Of a stretch of DNA of 64,000 nucleotides, positions 36,849 to 44,446 are shown in pieces. How positions within the stretch are numbered: the stretch's first letter is position 1; every line of letters starts with the position of its first letter. The DNA is from Blastococcus xanthinilyticus. Lineage in GTDB: Bacteria > Actinomycetota > Actinomycetes > Mycobacteriales > Geodermatophilaceae. Both the position numbers and the translations under genes were made by a program. The notes under the pieces are model-generated. The model had not been told where the DNA came from. It did not search any database and saw only the letters and a list, made by a program, of their open reading frames with translations. The DNA lies in the NCBI RefSeq assembly GCF_008124835.1, contig NZ_VNHW01000007.1:106172-170171 (forward strand), written 5' to 3'.

Positions 36849-38078
36849 ATGGCGACGCCACGCTCCGGCGCGACGTCGGGAACCCGGCAGAGCGGCGGGG
36901 GCCAGCCGGACCGGCGCGCCGCGGCGAACCCCGCCCGCCGCGGCCCGTCTTCCGCCTCGGGCGCCTCCCCCTCGGACCAGCCGCGGGCGGGACGGGTGCC
37001 GCGGCTGGACTCCTTGACCGGGCTGCGCTTCGTGGCGGCGCTGCTGGTGTTCGTCTCGCACACGCTGGCCACGTTCGAGTTCACGCCGTACTACCGGCAG
37101 ATGGAGCCCTACCTCGAGCCGGGCGCAGCCGGGGTGAGCTTCTTCTTCATCCTCAGCGGCTTCGTGCTCACCTGGACGCACCGCGCGGGTGACAGGGTGG
37201 GCCCGTTCTACCGCCGGCGGTTCGCCCGCATCGCGCCGGCGTACTGGGTGGCGGTGCTCGCGTTCATCCCGCTGAACGCGATCGCCAACCCGGAGGAAAC
37301 CGGGTCGCTGCTGCGGCACATGGCGCCGCAGTTCCTCGGCCTGCACGCGTGGTTCCCGGACAGCGAGTACTACTGGGCCGGCAACGGCGTCACGTGGTCG
37401 ATCTCGTGCGAGATGTTCTTCTACGCCCTGTTCCCGCTGCTCATCGTGGGGGCGCTGCGGCTGTCGGGCCGGGCCCGGTGGTGGGCCGCCGGGGTGCTCG
37501 CCGCCCTGGTGATCGTGCCGCCGGTGGTGCTGGCGCCGCTCACCCACGGCGCGACGGTGGCCGACTGGGCGATCTTCATCTTCCCGGTGCAGCGGCTGTG
37601 GGAGTTCTGCCTCGGCATCCTGATCGCGCTGTGGATCAAGCAGGGCGGCCGGATCCGGCTCGGGCTCCCGGTCGCGCTCGCGCTGGTCGCCGTCGCCTAC
37701 GCCATCGCCATCCCGGCCCCGGCCTACCTGATCTGGGTCGCGATCCCCTTCATCCCCTTCGCCCTGGTGATCGCGACCGCCGCCCAGGCCGATCTCGACG
37801 GCCGCCCGTCGGTGTTCCGCCACCCGGTGCTGGTCAAGCTCGGCGAGTGGTCGTTCGCCTTCTACCTGACCCACCAGCTGGTGATCCGGGTGGTGGACTA
37901 CCTGCTGGAGCCGAGCACGGTCGCCGGCGCGATCGGCGCTTCGCTGCTGGCCCTGGTCGGCTCCGTCGCGAGCGCCTACGTGCTCTACACGGTGGTCGAG
38001 AAGCCGCTCGAACGGCGGCTGCGGGGCGGCACGCTGCCGGTGAGCCACGGCGGCTCGGGGCACGTCCAGAAGCGGTAG
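36849..38078 (+). CDS. Acyltransferase family 3 (OafA-like), copy 1
   Basis: 409 residues, about ten helices. The Acyl_transf_3 start motif is RLDSLTGLRFVAALLVFVSHT (catalytic His in the SHT position). It is followed by GVSFFFILSGFVLTW, YRRRFARIAPAYWVAV and the end block LGEWSFAFYLTHQLV...VVEKPLERRL. These membrane enzymes O-acetylate or otherwise acylate sugars of exported glycans. A ~50-residue Gly/Ala/Arg-rich cytoplasmic leader precedes the domain. ATG at 36849 was chosen for its good ribosome site. Likely decorates the exopolysaccharide. Confidence 0.88.
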   Translation: MATPRSGATSGTRQSGGGQPDRRAAANPARRGPSSASGASPSDQPRAGRVPRLDSLTGLRFVAALLVFVSHTLATFEFTPYYRQMEPYLEPGAAGVSFFFILSGFVLTWTHRAGDRVGPFYRRRFARIAPAYWVAVLAFIPLNAIANPEETGSLLRHMAPQFLGLHAWFPDSEYYWAGNGVTWSISCEMFFYALFPLLIVGALRLSGRARWWAAGVLAALVIVPPVVLAPLTHGATVADWAIFIFPVQRLWEFCLGILIALWIKQGGRIRLGLPVALALVAVAYAIAIPAPAYLIWVAIPFIPFALVIATAAQADLDGRPSVFRHPVLVKLGEWSFAFYLTHQLVIRVVDYLLEPSTVAGAIGASLLALVGSVASAYVLYTVVEKPLERRLRGGTLPVSHGGSGHVQKR

Positions 38079-38093
38079 CCCTCTCCCGCCGGC

Positions 38094-38119
38094 GAACCGC
38101 AACGCAACCGATGCGGTTC
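38094..38119 (+). terminator. Inverted repeat after the acyltransferase gene
   Basis: GAACCGCA, 10 bases, TGCGGTTC (8-bp perfect arms), starting 16 bases past the stop at 38078. Candidate terminator, without T-run. Confidence 0.45.
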
Positions 38120-38246
38120 CGTCACGGACTCCGGCGCATGCCGGGGGACACTTGAGGGAAGTGAGCCGGTCACGGGGCCGGAACAGCGCCGCGAACCCCC
38201 GACACAGGATCCGGCCCCCGGGCCGGCGATACCCAAGGAAGAGCCC

Positions 38247-38582
38247 ATGAGCTGGGTGCTGATCCTCCTCACGGTGTGGGTGCTCGTCGCGGTCGTGGCC
38301 GCGGTCGTGATCGGCCGCAGCGTCTGCTTCGCCGAGGCCGAGGCCGAGGCGGCCCGGGCCGGACACGGCGCCCCGGACGCGCGGGAGCAGCGCGACGGCG
38401 CGGCGGGCTTCGCTCCCCCCGTGGCCACCGGGCACCGTGGTGGAGTACCGCCGTCCGCCGCGCGACCGGCGGCGGGCGACGCCGCCCGGCACGCGAGGCC
38501 GGCTCGCCGGCGGCCGACCTTCCGGGGCTGCATCGCGGCGACCGGGCGGGCGGCCATGCACCGCGGCCGCGGGGCCGTCTGA
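38247..38582 (+). CDS. Short one-TM protein with Arg/Ala-rich tail
   Basis: 111 residues. A single helix at 2-23 (SWVLILLTVWVLVAVVAAVVIGR) is followed by a cytoplasmic Ala/Glu then Arg/Pro/Gly-rich tail with two cysteines. The helix end (V.IGRS) resembles the LLGR motif of the proteins at 12852 and 39952. AAGGAAGAG lies before the ATG. No known family. It precedes the LCP gene by 87 bases. Confidence 0.55.
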   Translation: MSWVLILLTVWVLVAVVAAVVIGRSVCFAEAEAEAARAGHGAPDAREQRDGAAGFAPPVATGHRGGVPPSAARPAAGDAARHARPARRRPTFRGCIAATGRAAMHRGRGAV

Positions 38583-38669
38583 CGTCACCCCGGCGAGGCA
38601 GACCCGCCTCCCCCCGACGGGGCGCCGCCGTACGCTCGGTCGGATTCGGCGGCAGACGGGGGTCTCGGG

Positions 38670-39806
38670 ATGAGCAGCGACGGACGAGCGGCGTCCACGG
38701 AGGACGCGCGCAACTCCGTGGGCTCCGACGGAACCGCGTCCTTCTTCGACCGGACCGATGACGCGCCGGCAGACCGCGGCGGCCAGGGCGCACCACCGCG
38801 CCGCCGCCGGCTGCGGCGGGTGCTGATCGTTCTCGGCGTGCTCGTGGCCCTGCTCGCGGCGGTGGTCGGTGGCGGCCTGTGGTTCCTGACCGACCGCTGG
38901 GGCGGCAACATCGCCCGCGTCTCCGACGTCTTCGCCGACCTGCCGCAGGAGGCCCGGCCGGCCCCGGCCACGCCGGTGCAGGAGGCGGCGGAGGAGCCGG
39001 TCACCTTCCTGCTGGTCGGCTCCGACACCCGCAGCGAAGGCGCCCAGGGCGTCGACCCCGGCGGCCGCTCCGACGCGATCATGCTCGCCCGCTTCGCCGC
39101 CGACCGGCAGCACGCCCAGCTGATCTCCATCCCCCGCGACTCGTGGGTGGACATCCCCGGCTACGGCATGAACAAGATCAACGCCGCGTACGCCTACGGC
39201 GGGCCGGCGCTGCTCATCGCGACCGTCGAGCAGCTGACCGACGTGCGCATCGACCACTACGTGGCCATCGACTTCGAGGGCCTGATCCAGGTGACCGACG
39301 ACCTGGGCGGGGTGGACGTGACGGTCGCGGAGACCACCAGCAACGGGCCCTACACGTTCGAGGCCGGGGTGAACCACCTCGACGGCGACGAGGCCCGCTG
39401 GTACCTCGGTCAGCGGTACGGCCTCACCGGGGGCGACTTCGACCGGGTGAAGCGCCAGCAGCAGTACCTGCGCGCCATGTTCGGCAAGCTGTTCAGCTCG
39501 GAGACCTTCACCAACCCGGCGAAGCTCGACGACGCCATGCTGGCGGTCACCAGCGCCGTGAGCGTCGACCAGGAGCTGAGCAACGCCGATCTGGCGGGCC
39601 TGGCGTACTCGCTGCGCAACGTGACGCCGAGCGACATCGAGTTCTTCACCGCCCCCGTGCTGGGCACCGGCATGGAGGGCCCGGCGAGCGTGGTCTACCT
39701 CGACCACACGGCCGCCGACCGGATGTGGAGCTACCTGCGCTCGGATTCGCTGGCCCAGAACGCCGACGAGTTCGGCGACGACGCACTGCCCGAGGTCCCC
39801 CGCTGA
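38670..39806 (+). CDS. LytR-CpsA-Psr (LCP) family glycopolymer ligase
   Basis: 378 residues. A ~48-residue cytoplasmic Arg-rich region and one helix at ~50-73 precede the LCP domain, whose standard blocks are present: FLLVGSDTR, GRSDAIMLARF, LISIPRDSWVDIPG, NKINAAYAYGGP, DDLGGVDV, and GDFDRVKRQQQYLRAM with the conserved Arg residues. LCP enzymes move lipid-linked glycopolymers onto peptidoglycan (arabinogalactan, teichoic or capsular polymers). It is the obvious candidate for attaching the polymers made here. No LytR_C domain follows. ATG at 38670. Confidence 0.92.
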   Translation: MSSDGRAASTEDARNSVGSDGTASFFDRTDDAPADRGGQGAPPRRRRLRRVLIVLGVLVALLAAVVGGGLWFLTDRWGGNIARVSDVFADLPQEARPAPATPVQEAAEEPVTFLLVGSDTRSEGAQGVDPGGRSDAIMLARFAADRQHAQLISIPRDSWVDIPGYGMNKINAAYAYGGPALLIATVEQLTDVRIDHYVAIDFEGLIQVTDDLGGVDVTVAETTSNGPYTFEAGVNHLDGDEARWYLGQRYGLTGGDFDRVKRQQQYLRAMFGKLFSSETFTNPAKLDDAMLAVTSAVSVDQELSNADLAGLAYSLRNVTPSDIEFFTAPVLGTGMEGPASVVYLDHTAADRMWSYLRSDSLAQNADEFGDDALPEVPR

Positions 39807-39951
39807 ACTGTGCCGGCAGCCACCGGAGTGCAGATCAGCCGCCGACCGGCATGATCCGCCCACGATGACCAGTGACGGGATGTTCCCTTCAGCAGGTTCT
39901 GTCTGCGCGCCGGAGCGTCACGAACCGATAGCCCTCGGTAGAACTAGCGCC

Positions 39952-40134
39952 ATGACAACGCTGGCGCTCGTCGCCTCCGCCTGGGTGGCTCTGGCACTCC
40001 CCGTCGGCGTGCTCCTCGGCCGCGGGATCCGGACCGCCGACCAGCGCGAGCAGGTGGCGGGGAGCCCGGTGCCCGACTTCATCCCCGCCGAGGTCGTGGC
40101 GTCGGTGGCCGCCGGGCAGCACCCTCGCGGCTGA
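39952..40134 (+). CDS. 60-residue one-TM protein with LLGR motif
   Basis: One helix (TTLALVASAWVALALPVGVLLGR) then GIRTADQREQVAGSPVPDFIPAE and a short tail. The VLLGR.IR.AD.R signature is shared with the N-terminus of the 297-residue protein at 12852-13745, so this is a conserved small module. A TAGAAC box lies 7 bases before the ATG, close to the leaderless pattern. Function unknown. It lies between the LCP gene and the truncated sugar transferase. Confidence 0.6.
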   Translation: MTTLALVASAWVALALPVGVLLGRGIRTADQREQVAGSPVPDFIPAEVVASVAAGQHPRG

Positions 40135-40156
40135 CGCCGTAGAGCCCTCGCCGAGG

Positions 40157-40714
40157 TCAGTAGGCGCCGGAGCCGCGGAGCACGGCGCCGAAGGTCTTCC
40201 AGAGGATCATCAGGTCGAACGTCAGCGTCCAGTTCTCGACGTACCGGACGTCGATGCGCACGGAGTCGTCCCAGGAGAGGTCCGAGCGGCCGCTGACCTG
40301 CCACAGGCCGGTGATGCCCGGCTTCACGAGCAGGCGGCGACGCATGTCGAAGCCGTACTGCTCGACCTCGCGGGTGACGTGCGGCCGGGGGCCGACCAGG
40401 CTCATGCTGCCGTCGAGCACGTTGAACAGCTGCGGCAGCTCGTCGAGGGAGAACCGGCGCATGACCACGCCGACCCGGGTGACGCACGGGTCACGCTTCC
40501 TCTTGAACTGGACGTCGTTGCCCTCATTGCTCTGCTCGAAGAGGGCGTCGACCAGCTTGTCGGCGTTGAGCACCATGCTGCGGAACCTGTAGACCTCGAA
40601 GGGCTTGCCGCCCAGGCCGATCCGCTCGTGCTTGTAGAAGACCGGCCCGCCGCGGCTGGTCAGCTTGACCGCCAGCGCGAGCCCGATCGACCGACCCGAC
40701 GCGCCGCCCACCAT
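40157..40714 (-). pseudogene. 5'-truncated WcaJ-type sugar transferase, copy 3
   Basis: About 185 residues cover only the C-terminal part of the sugar transferase domain: GPVFYKHERIGLGGKPFEVYRFRSM, RRFSLDELPQLFNVLDGSMSLVGPRP, KPGITGLWQVSGRSDLSWDD and the end RGSGAY. The membrane helices and, critically, the re-entrant helix with its Arg-x2-Asp start are missing; the sequence begins abruptly at ALAVKLTSR. An ATG with GGGGGG upstream exists, so a peptide may still be made, but it lacks the membrane anchor needed for activity. Best read as a gene remnant with its breakpoint near 40690-40710. An extra Gly is present in TSRGGPVF. Confidence 0.75.
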
Positions 40715-40760
40715 GGCCCCCCGCAACACCCCCGTGGCGACTGTGGCGTGCGATTCCTAG

Positions 40761-40773
40761 CGTGTCCGACACG
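40761..40773. promoter_or_regulatory. 13-bp palindrome upstream of the zinc-ribbon gene
   Basis: CGTGTC, C, GACACG: perfect 6-bp arms, 48 bases upstream of the start at 40822. Possible operator; it also lies near the breakpoint of the truncated sugar transferase. Confidence 0.35.
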
Positions 40774-40821
40774 TGAGCGATCTGGGGCCTCGGTGCTGCG
40801 CCTCGCTCTTACGCTGCCGCC

Positions 40822-41637
40822 ATGCCGTGTCCCTCCTGTGGGGCGACCGACGCACGCACCCAGATCCTCCCCGGGTACTGGCGGTGCGACGCCGTCGTCC
40901 GTGCTTCGTCCCTGGTCGCCGATCCCGTCGGCGTCGGCGCCGCCATGCCCATCAGCGCCGCACCGGAGGTACCGGCCCGCTGCGGCACCGTCTACATCCA
41001 GACCCGTGACGAAAACGGGCCGGCCCTGTGCCGCTGCGGTGATCCCGCGATCGGTGAGTGCACCGAGTGCACCCGCATGGTCTGCGCCGATCACTCCGCC
41101 CTCTGGCAGGGCTGGCGGGTCTGCGACCGCGACCTCGCCAACGCGCGCCTGCGCGCCCGTACGGCCGCGCTCGCCGAGGAGAAGCGGCGCGCCGAAGAGG
41201 CCGCCGCCGCGGAGGCCGAGCGCCACCGGCAGCGCACCACGCTGCTCGAGCTCGCCGACGAGGACGCCGTCTGGCTGCTCTATGTCCGCACCGAGCCGCG
41301 CACCGAGCAGGAGATCCGCTCGGCCGTACACGTGCTGCGCGGCCTGAACCCGGCCCAGTTCACCGACGCCTGCCTCTACCTCCTCCCCTACGCCGGCGGG
41401 CCCGAGACCCGGCGCACCGGCCTCACCCGGCTCTCCGGCTGGGCGTTCGAGGGCCCCGACTTCCACGGCCGCTCGTGGTTCCTGACCCGCAAGGGCGAGT
41501 GGCACCGCAGCGGCACCTACGGGACCTCCGGCGGCGAGGCCCAGCGCTGGAAGAAGGTGCGCTTCGACGACGTGGAGAAGCGCGCCGTCATCGACGAGCT
41601 GTCCTGGCAGCAGACGGTCACCAGCGGCCTGCTCTGA
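40822..41637 (+). CDS. Hypothetical protein with zinc-ribbon and B-box-like cysteine cluster
   Basis: 271 residues. The N-terminus has CPSCG and a further YWRCD, as in a zinc ribbon. Residues ~70-90 have a second cluster, CRCGDPAIGECTECTRMVCADHS, which resembles a B-box or RING-like metal site. A charged helix (ARTAALAEEKRRAEEAAAAEAERHRQR) at ~110-140 is a likely coiled coil. The C-terminal ~125 residues are unrecognised (DEDAVWLLYVRTEPRTEQEIRSAV ... GWAFEGPDFHGRSWFLTRKGEW). TACGCT lies 6 bases before the ATG. Possibly a nucleic-acid or protein-binding factor; function not assigned. Confidence 0.65.
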   Translation: MPCPSCGATDARTQILPGYWRCDAVVRASSLVADPVGVGAAMPISAAPEVPARCGTVYIQTRDENGPALCRCGDPAIGECTECTRMVCADHSALWQGWRVCDRDLANARLRARTAALAEEKRRAEEAAAAEAERHRQRTTLLELADEDAVWLLYVRTEPRTEQEIRSAVHVLRGLNPAQFTDACLYLLPYAGGPETRRTGLTRLSGWAFEGPDFHGRSWFLTRKGEWHRSGTYGTSGGEAQRWKKVRFDDVEKRAVIDELSWQQTVTSGLL

Positions 41638-41691
41638 CTGGCTCAGCAGCCGATAGGGCACGCCACAGCCGAGGCGAGACGGAACCTCCGC

Positions 41692-41868
41692 CTAGGCGCC
41701 CGCTGCGGGGCCGGCTCTACCGGGCCGGTCGAGGTCCGGGTCGGCAGTGCTGAGCTCCTCCTCCGCTGCGCGTTCCCGCCGGCGGGCGCGCGCGGCCGTG
41801 GAGCCGAGCCAGATGGCCCCTACCGGGGCGACGAGCAGCCACGCGATCAGCAGCCACCACCACGACAC
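41692..41868 (-). CDS. 58-residue one-TM protein
   Basis: A single helix (SWWWLLIAWLLVAPVGAIWLG) is followed by STAARARRRERAAEEE and an acidic tail. Same size and layout as the small proteins at 38247 and 39952. GTG at 41868 has AGGGGG upstream. It lies downstream of the lectin-transpeptidase gene on the same strand. Function unknown. Confidence 0.55.
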   Translation of the reverse strand: MSWWWLLIAWLLVAPVGAIWLGSTAARARRRERAAEEELSTADPDLDRPGRAGPAAGA

Positions 41869-41878
41869 TCCGCACCCC

Positions 41879-41923
41879 CTGGGTTGCTGAGCGTGCCCCC
41901 CGAGGGGCGGCCGCACAACCCAG
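41879..41923 (-). terminator. Large inverted repeat after the lectin-transpeptidase gene
   Basis: CTGGGTTG (41879-41886) pairs with CAACCCAG (41916-41923), and the interval contains an inner CCCC/GGGG hairpin. It lies in the 80 bases between the two minus-strand genes. Confidence 0.5.
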
Positions 41924-41948
41924 AAAGCCCGGGGCGGCGTCGGTGGCG

Positions 41949-43316
41949 CTATCCGACGCCGATGGAGATGAGCGGCGCGGCCGCCGGGTCGAGCCAGCGC
42001 ATCAGCGCGGCCAGCGGGTCGCCCTCGATCGCCACGCACCCGGCGGTGGGCTGCCCGTTGGACATGTGCAGGAAGAACGCCGAGCCCGCGCCCCGCGTGC
42101 CGCCGCGGTTGTAGTCGATGACCACCGCGTGGTTGTAGGCCCAGCCCTGGGCGTAGAGGTGCTCCCCCGCCGCCTCGTTGAACGGGCAGGTGCGGGGGGC
42201 GCAGCGCGCGTACTGGTTGTACAGCGAGCTGTTCACGTCCGACACCCACCAGTCCGAGCCGTCGATCACCCGGTACGGCAGCGCCGTCCCCGGGTTCGCC
42301 AGCCGGCCGAAGCTCTCGGTGAGCGAGAAGGTGCCCGCCGGGGTGCGGCTGACCCCCTCCCGGGCGGTGCCGATGCCGCTGGCGCCCACCTGCGCCGTCA
42401 CCGGCCCGAGCACCGCCACCCAGCCCGTGCCGCGCTTCTCCCAGGCGGTCAGGCGGCCGCTGGTCGCTCCGGCGTGCGGCACGGTCACCGTCACCAGCTG
42501 GCGGGCGTTGCCGGTGCTCACCGCCATCGGCAGCCCGGCCCGGTCGGCGCCGGTGCTCCAGAAGGCCCGCCCGTCGGGGCGCTGCAGCACCACCTGGCCG
42601 TCCTCGTACAGCACCGCCCGCGCGTACGGGTTGCCCCACGTGCCGCTGTGCCACAGCGGCGCCCCCGAGGCGGAGTAGAGCACCAGGTTGCCGTCGGTCT
42701 GCATCACCAGCTTGGCGCCGGGTGACCACCAGGTGCCGGTGTTCCAGGCCGGCCGCATGTCCGAGGCGTAGGTGACCAGGTTGCCATCGGACTGCATCGC
42801 CAGCGTGTAGGAGGCCGCCCCCGAGCGCAGCGACTGCCCGGCCACGAGCACCCGGCCGCTGCCCAGCGTGTAGCCCAGCGAGCCGCTGCCCGGCGCCACG
42901 TCGGGGCCGGTGCTCCACAGCACCCGGCCGTCGGACCGGTAGAGCACCAGGTTCCCGTCGTCGTGCAGCACCACGCGCGCCCCCGCGTGGCCCCAGGTGG
43001 CGCTGTGCCAGATCGAGGCGCCGGCGCGGTTGTAGAGCACCAGGTTGCCGTCGGTCTGCATCACCAGCCGCGACCCCGGCGAGCGCCAGGTGTCGCTGTT
43101 CCACACCGGCCGCCCGCCGGATGCGTAGAGGACGGCGTTCCCGTCCCCCTGCACCGTCAGCGAGTACGCCCCCGAGGCCGAGCGCAGCCCCTGCCCGGCG
43201 GTCAGCTGCTGGCCGGCCGACAGGGTGTCCGCGGTCGCCGCCGACGCCGGCAGCCCCGGCCCCACCAACGCCACCAGGGCGAGCAGGACCAGAGCGGTGC
43301 GCAGCACCTGACGCAT
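41949..43316 (-). CDS. Secreted bulb-type lectin fused to L,D-transpeptidase-like domain
   Basis: 455 residues. The signal peptide ends ASAA near residue 27. Residues ~30-265 hold two bulb-type mannose-binding lectin units with about six QxDGNxVxY-type sites (QTDGNLVLY twice, HDDGNLVLY, QSDGNLVTY, QGDGNAVLY, and a degraded YEDGQVVLQ). The C-terminal ~170 residues match the YkuD-like COG3786 group: KVxx-like TPAGTFSLTESFG, NHAVVIDYN, and FFLHMSNGQPTAGCVAIE with the catalytic His and Cys. The lectin could tether a wall cross-linking or anchoring enzyme to mannose-containing glycan (inference). A TACAGT box at 43352-43357 may be its -10. The combination is unusual. Confidence 0.82.
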   Translation of the reverse strand: MRQVLRTALVLLALVALVGPGLPASAATADTLSAGQQLTAGQGLRSASGAYSLTVQGDGNAVLYASGGRPVWNSDTWRSPGSRLVMQTDGNLVLYNRAGASIWHSATWGHAGARVVLHDDGNLVLYRSDGRVLWSTGPDVAPGSGSLGYTLGSGRVLVAGQSLRSGAASYTLAMQSDGNLVTYASDMRPAWNTGTWWSPGAKLVMQTDGNLVLYSASGAPLWHSGTWGNPYARAVLYEDGQVVLQRPDGRAFWSTGADRAGLPMAVSTGNARQLVTVTVPHAGATSGRLTAWEKRGTGWVAVLGPVTAQVGASGIGTAREGVSRTPAGTFSLTESFGRLANPGTALPYRVIDGSDWWVSDVNSSLYNQYARCAPRTCPFNEAAGEHLYAQGWAYNHAVVIDYNRGGTRGAGSAFFLHMSNGQPTAGCVAIEGDPLAALMRWLDPAAAPLISIGVG

Positions 43317-43540
43317 AGATGACCCCCGTGGTCGCCGGACGAGCGCCTGTGACTGTAGGGGGGCCCTCGCCGCCGCGCGGGGCTGCCGTGCGCGCTGTTC
43401 CCGGTGTGACGGAAGGGGTCGTCCCGGCCCCCGAGCGCACCCCTGGACGCCGGCCGCGCGGCCCGGACCGGACGGCGTGCAGACTGGTGCCGGCCCCCTC
43501 CGGTCGGCTCGTCCGGATCCGCCGCTTCCCAGGAGACCTC

Positions 43541-44398
43541 ATGGCGCCGGCGGTTCGTCGCACCTGGGGACGACGGCGCCGAGTGCTGGTGGCGGTCGCG
43601 GTCTGCGCCGCACTGGCCGTCGCCGTCGCCGTGGCGCTGACCGCGCCGGGGCGGGATCCCACCGCCACCGAGTCCGCGCCCCGCCCGCAGCGGAGCGCGC
43701 CGGCAGCGGACGCGGAGCCGGCCGCGGAACCCGGGCCGCCGCCCCTGGCCGGCCGCACCGTCGCGCTCGATCCCGGCCACAACCGGGACAACGGCCGGTA
43801 CCCCGACGAGATCGGCCGCCCCGTCGACGCCGGCGGCTTCGCCAAGCAGTGCAACACCACCGGCACCGCCACCGACGCCGGCGTGCCGGAGGCGACGCTC
43901 AACTGGGAGCTGGCCCTCGATGTCCGCGAGCGGCTGGAGGCCCTCGGCGCCACCGTCGTCCTCACCCGCGACCAGGACGCCGGCTGGGGGCCCTGCATCG
44001 ACGAACGGGCCCGCATCGCCAACCGCGCCGGCGCCCACCTGCTGCTGTCCCTGCACGCCGACGGCGCGGCGGCGGACGCGCACGGCTTCCACGTCATCCA
44101 CCCCGCGAGCAGGCCCGGCTGGACCGACGACATCGCCGCCGACAGCGCCCGGGCCGCGACCACGGTTCGCGACGCGCTGGTCGCCGCCGGGCTGACCCCG
44201 GCCACCTACCTCGGGCAGGCGGGACTGGACGAGCGGGACGACCTCGGCACGCTGAACCAGGCCGACGTGCCGGCGGTGCTGCTCGAGGCGGGCAACCTGC
44301 GCAACGCCGACGACGCGGCGCTGCTCACCGGCGAGGAGAGGCGCGGGGAGTTGGCCGACGCGCTCGCCGGCGCCGTCCGCGACTTCCTGGCCGGCTGA
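43541..44398 (+). CDS. N-acetylmuramoyl-L-alanine amidase (Amidase_3)
   Basis: 285 residues. One helix near residues 12-35 serves as signal or anchor, followed by a ~35-residue linker. The Amidase_3 domain has DPGHNRDN (zinc His), EATLNWELAL (zinc Glu), LLLSLHADG (second zinc His) and VLLEAGNL with the catalytic Glu. It cleaves the bond between muramic acid and the stem peptide. No wall-binding domain. The start is ATG at 43541 with AGGAG at good spacing. Confidence 0.9.
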   Translation: MAPAVRRTWGRRRRVLVAVAVCAALAVAVAVALTAPGRDPTATESAPRPQRSAPAADAEPAAEPGPPPLAGRTVALDPGHNRDNGRYPDEIGRPVDAGGFAKQCNTTGTATDAGVPEATLNWELALDVRERLEALGATVVLTRDQDAGWGPCIDERARIANRAGAHLLLSLHADGAAADAHGFHVIHPASRPGWTDDIAADSARAATTVRDALVAAGLTPATYLGQAGLDERDDLGTLNQADVPAVLLEAGNLRNADDAALLTGEERRGELADALAGAVRDFLAG

Positions 44399-44446
44399 GC
44401 GCCGCCCGGCAGCGGGGGCCGGCCGACCGGTCCCGGGTCGTCGCGG

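Noticed and set aside
40157-40714. Minimal PglC-like phosphoglycosyl transferase
   Set aside because: True minimal enzymes keep the re-entrant membrane helix with its Arg/Asp start; this copy lacks it, so a remnant is more likely.
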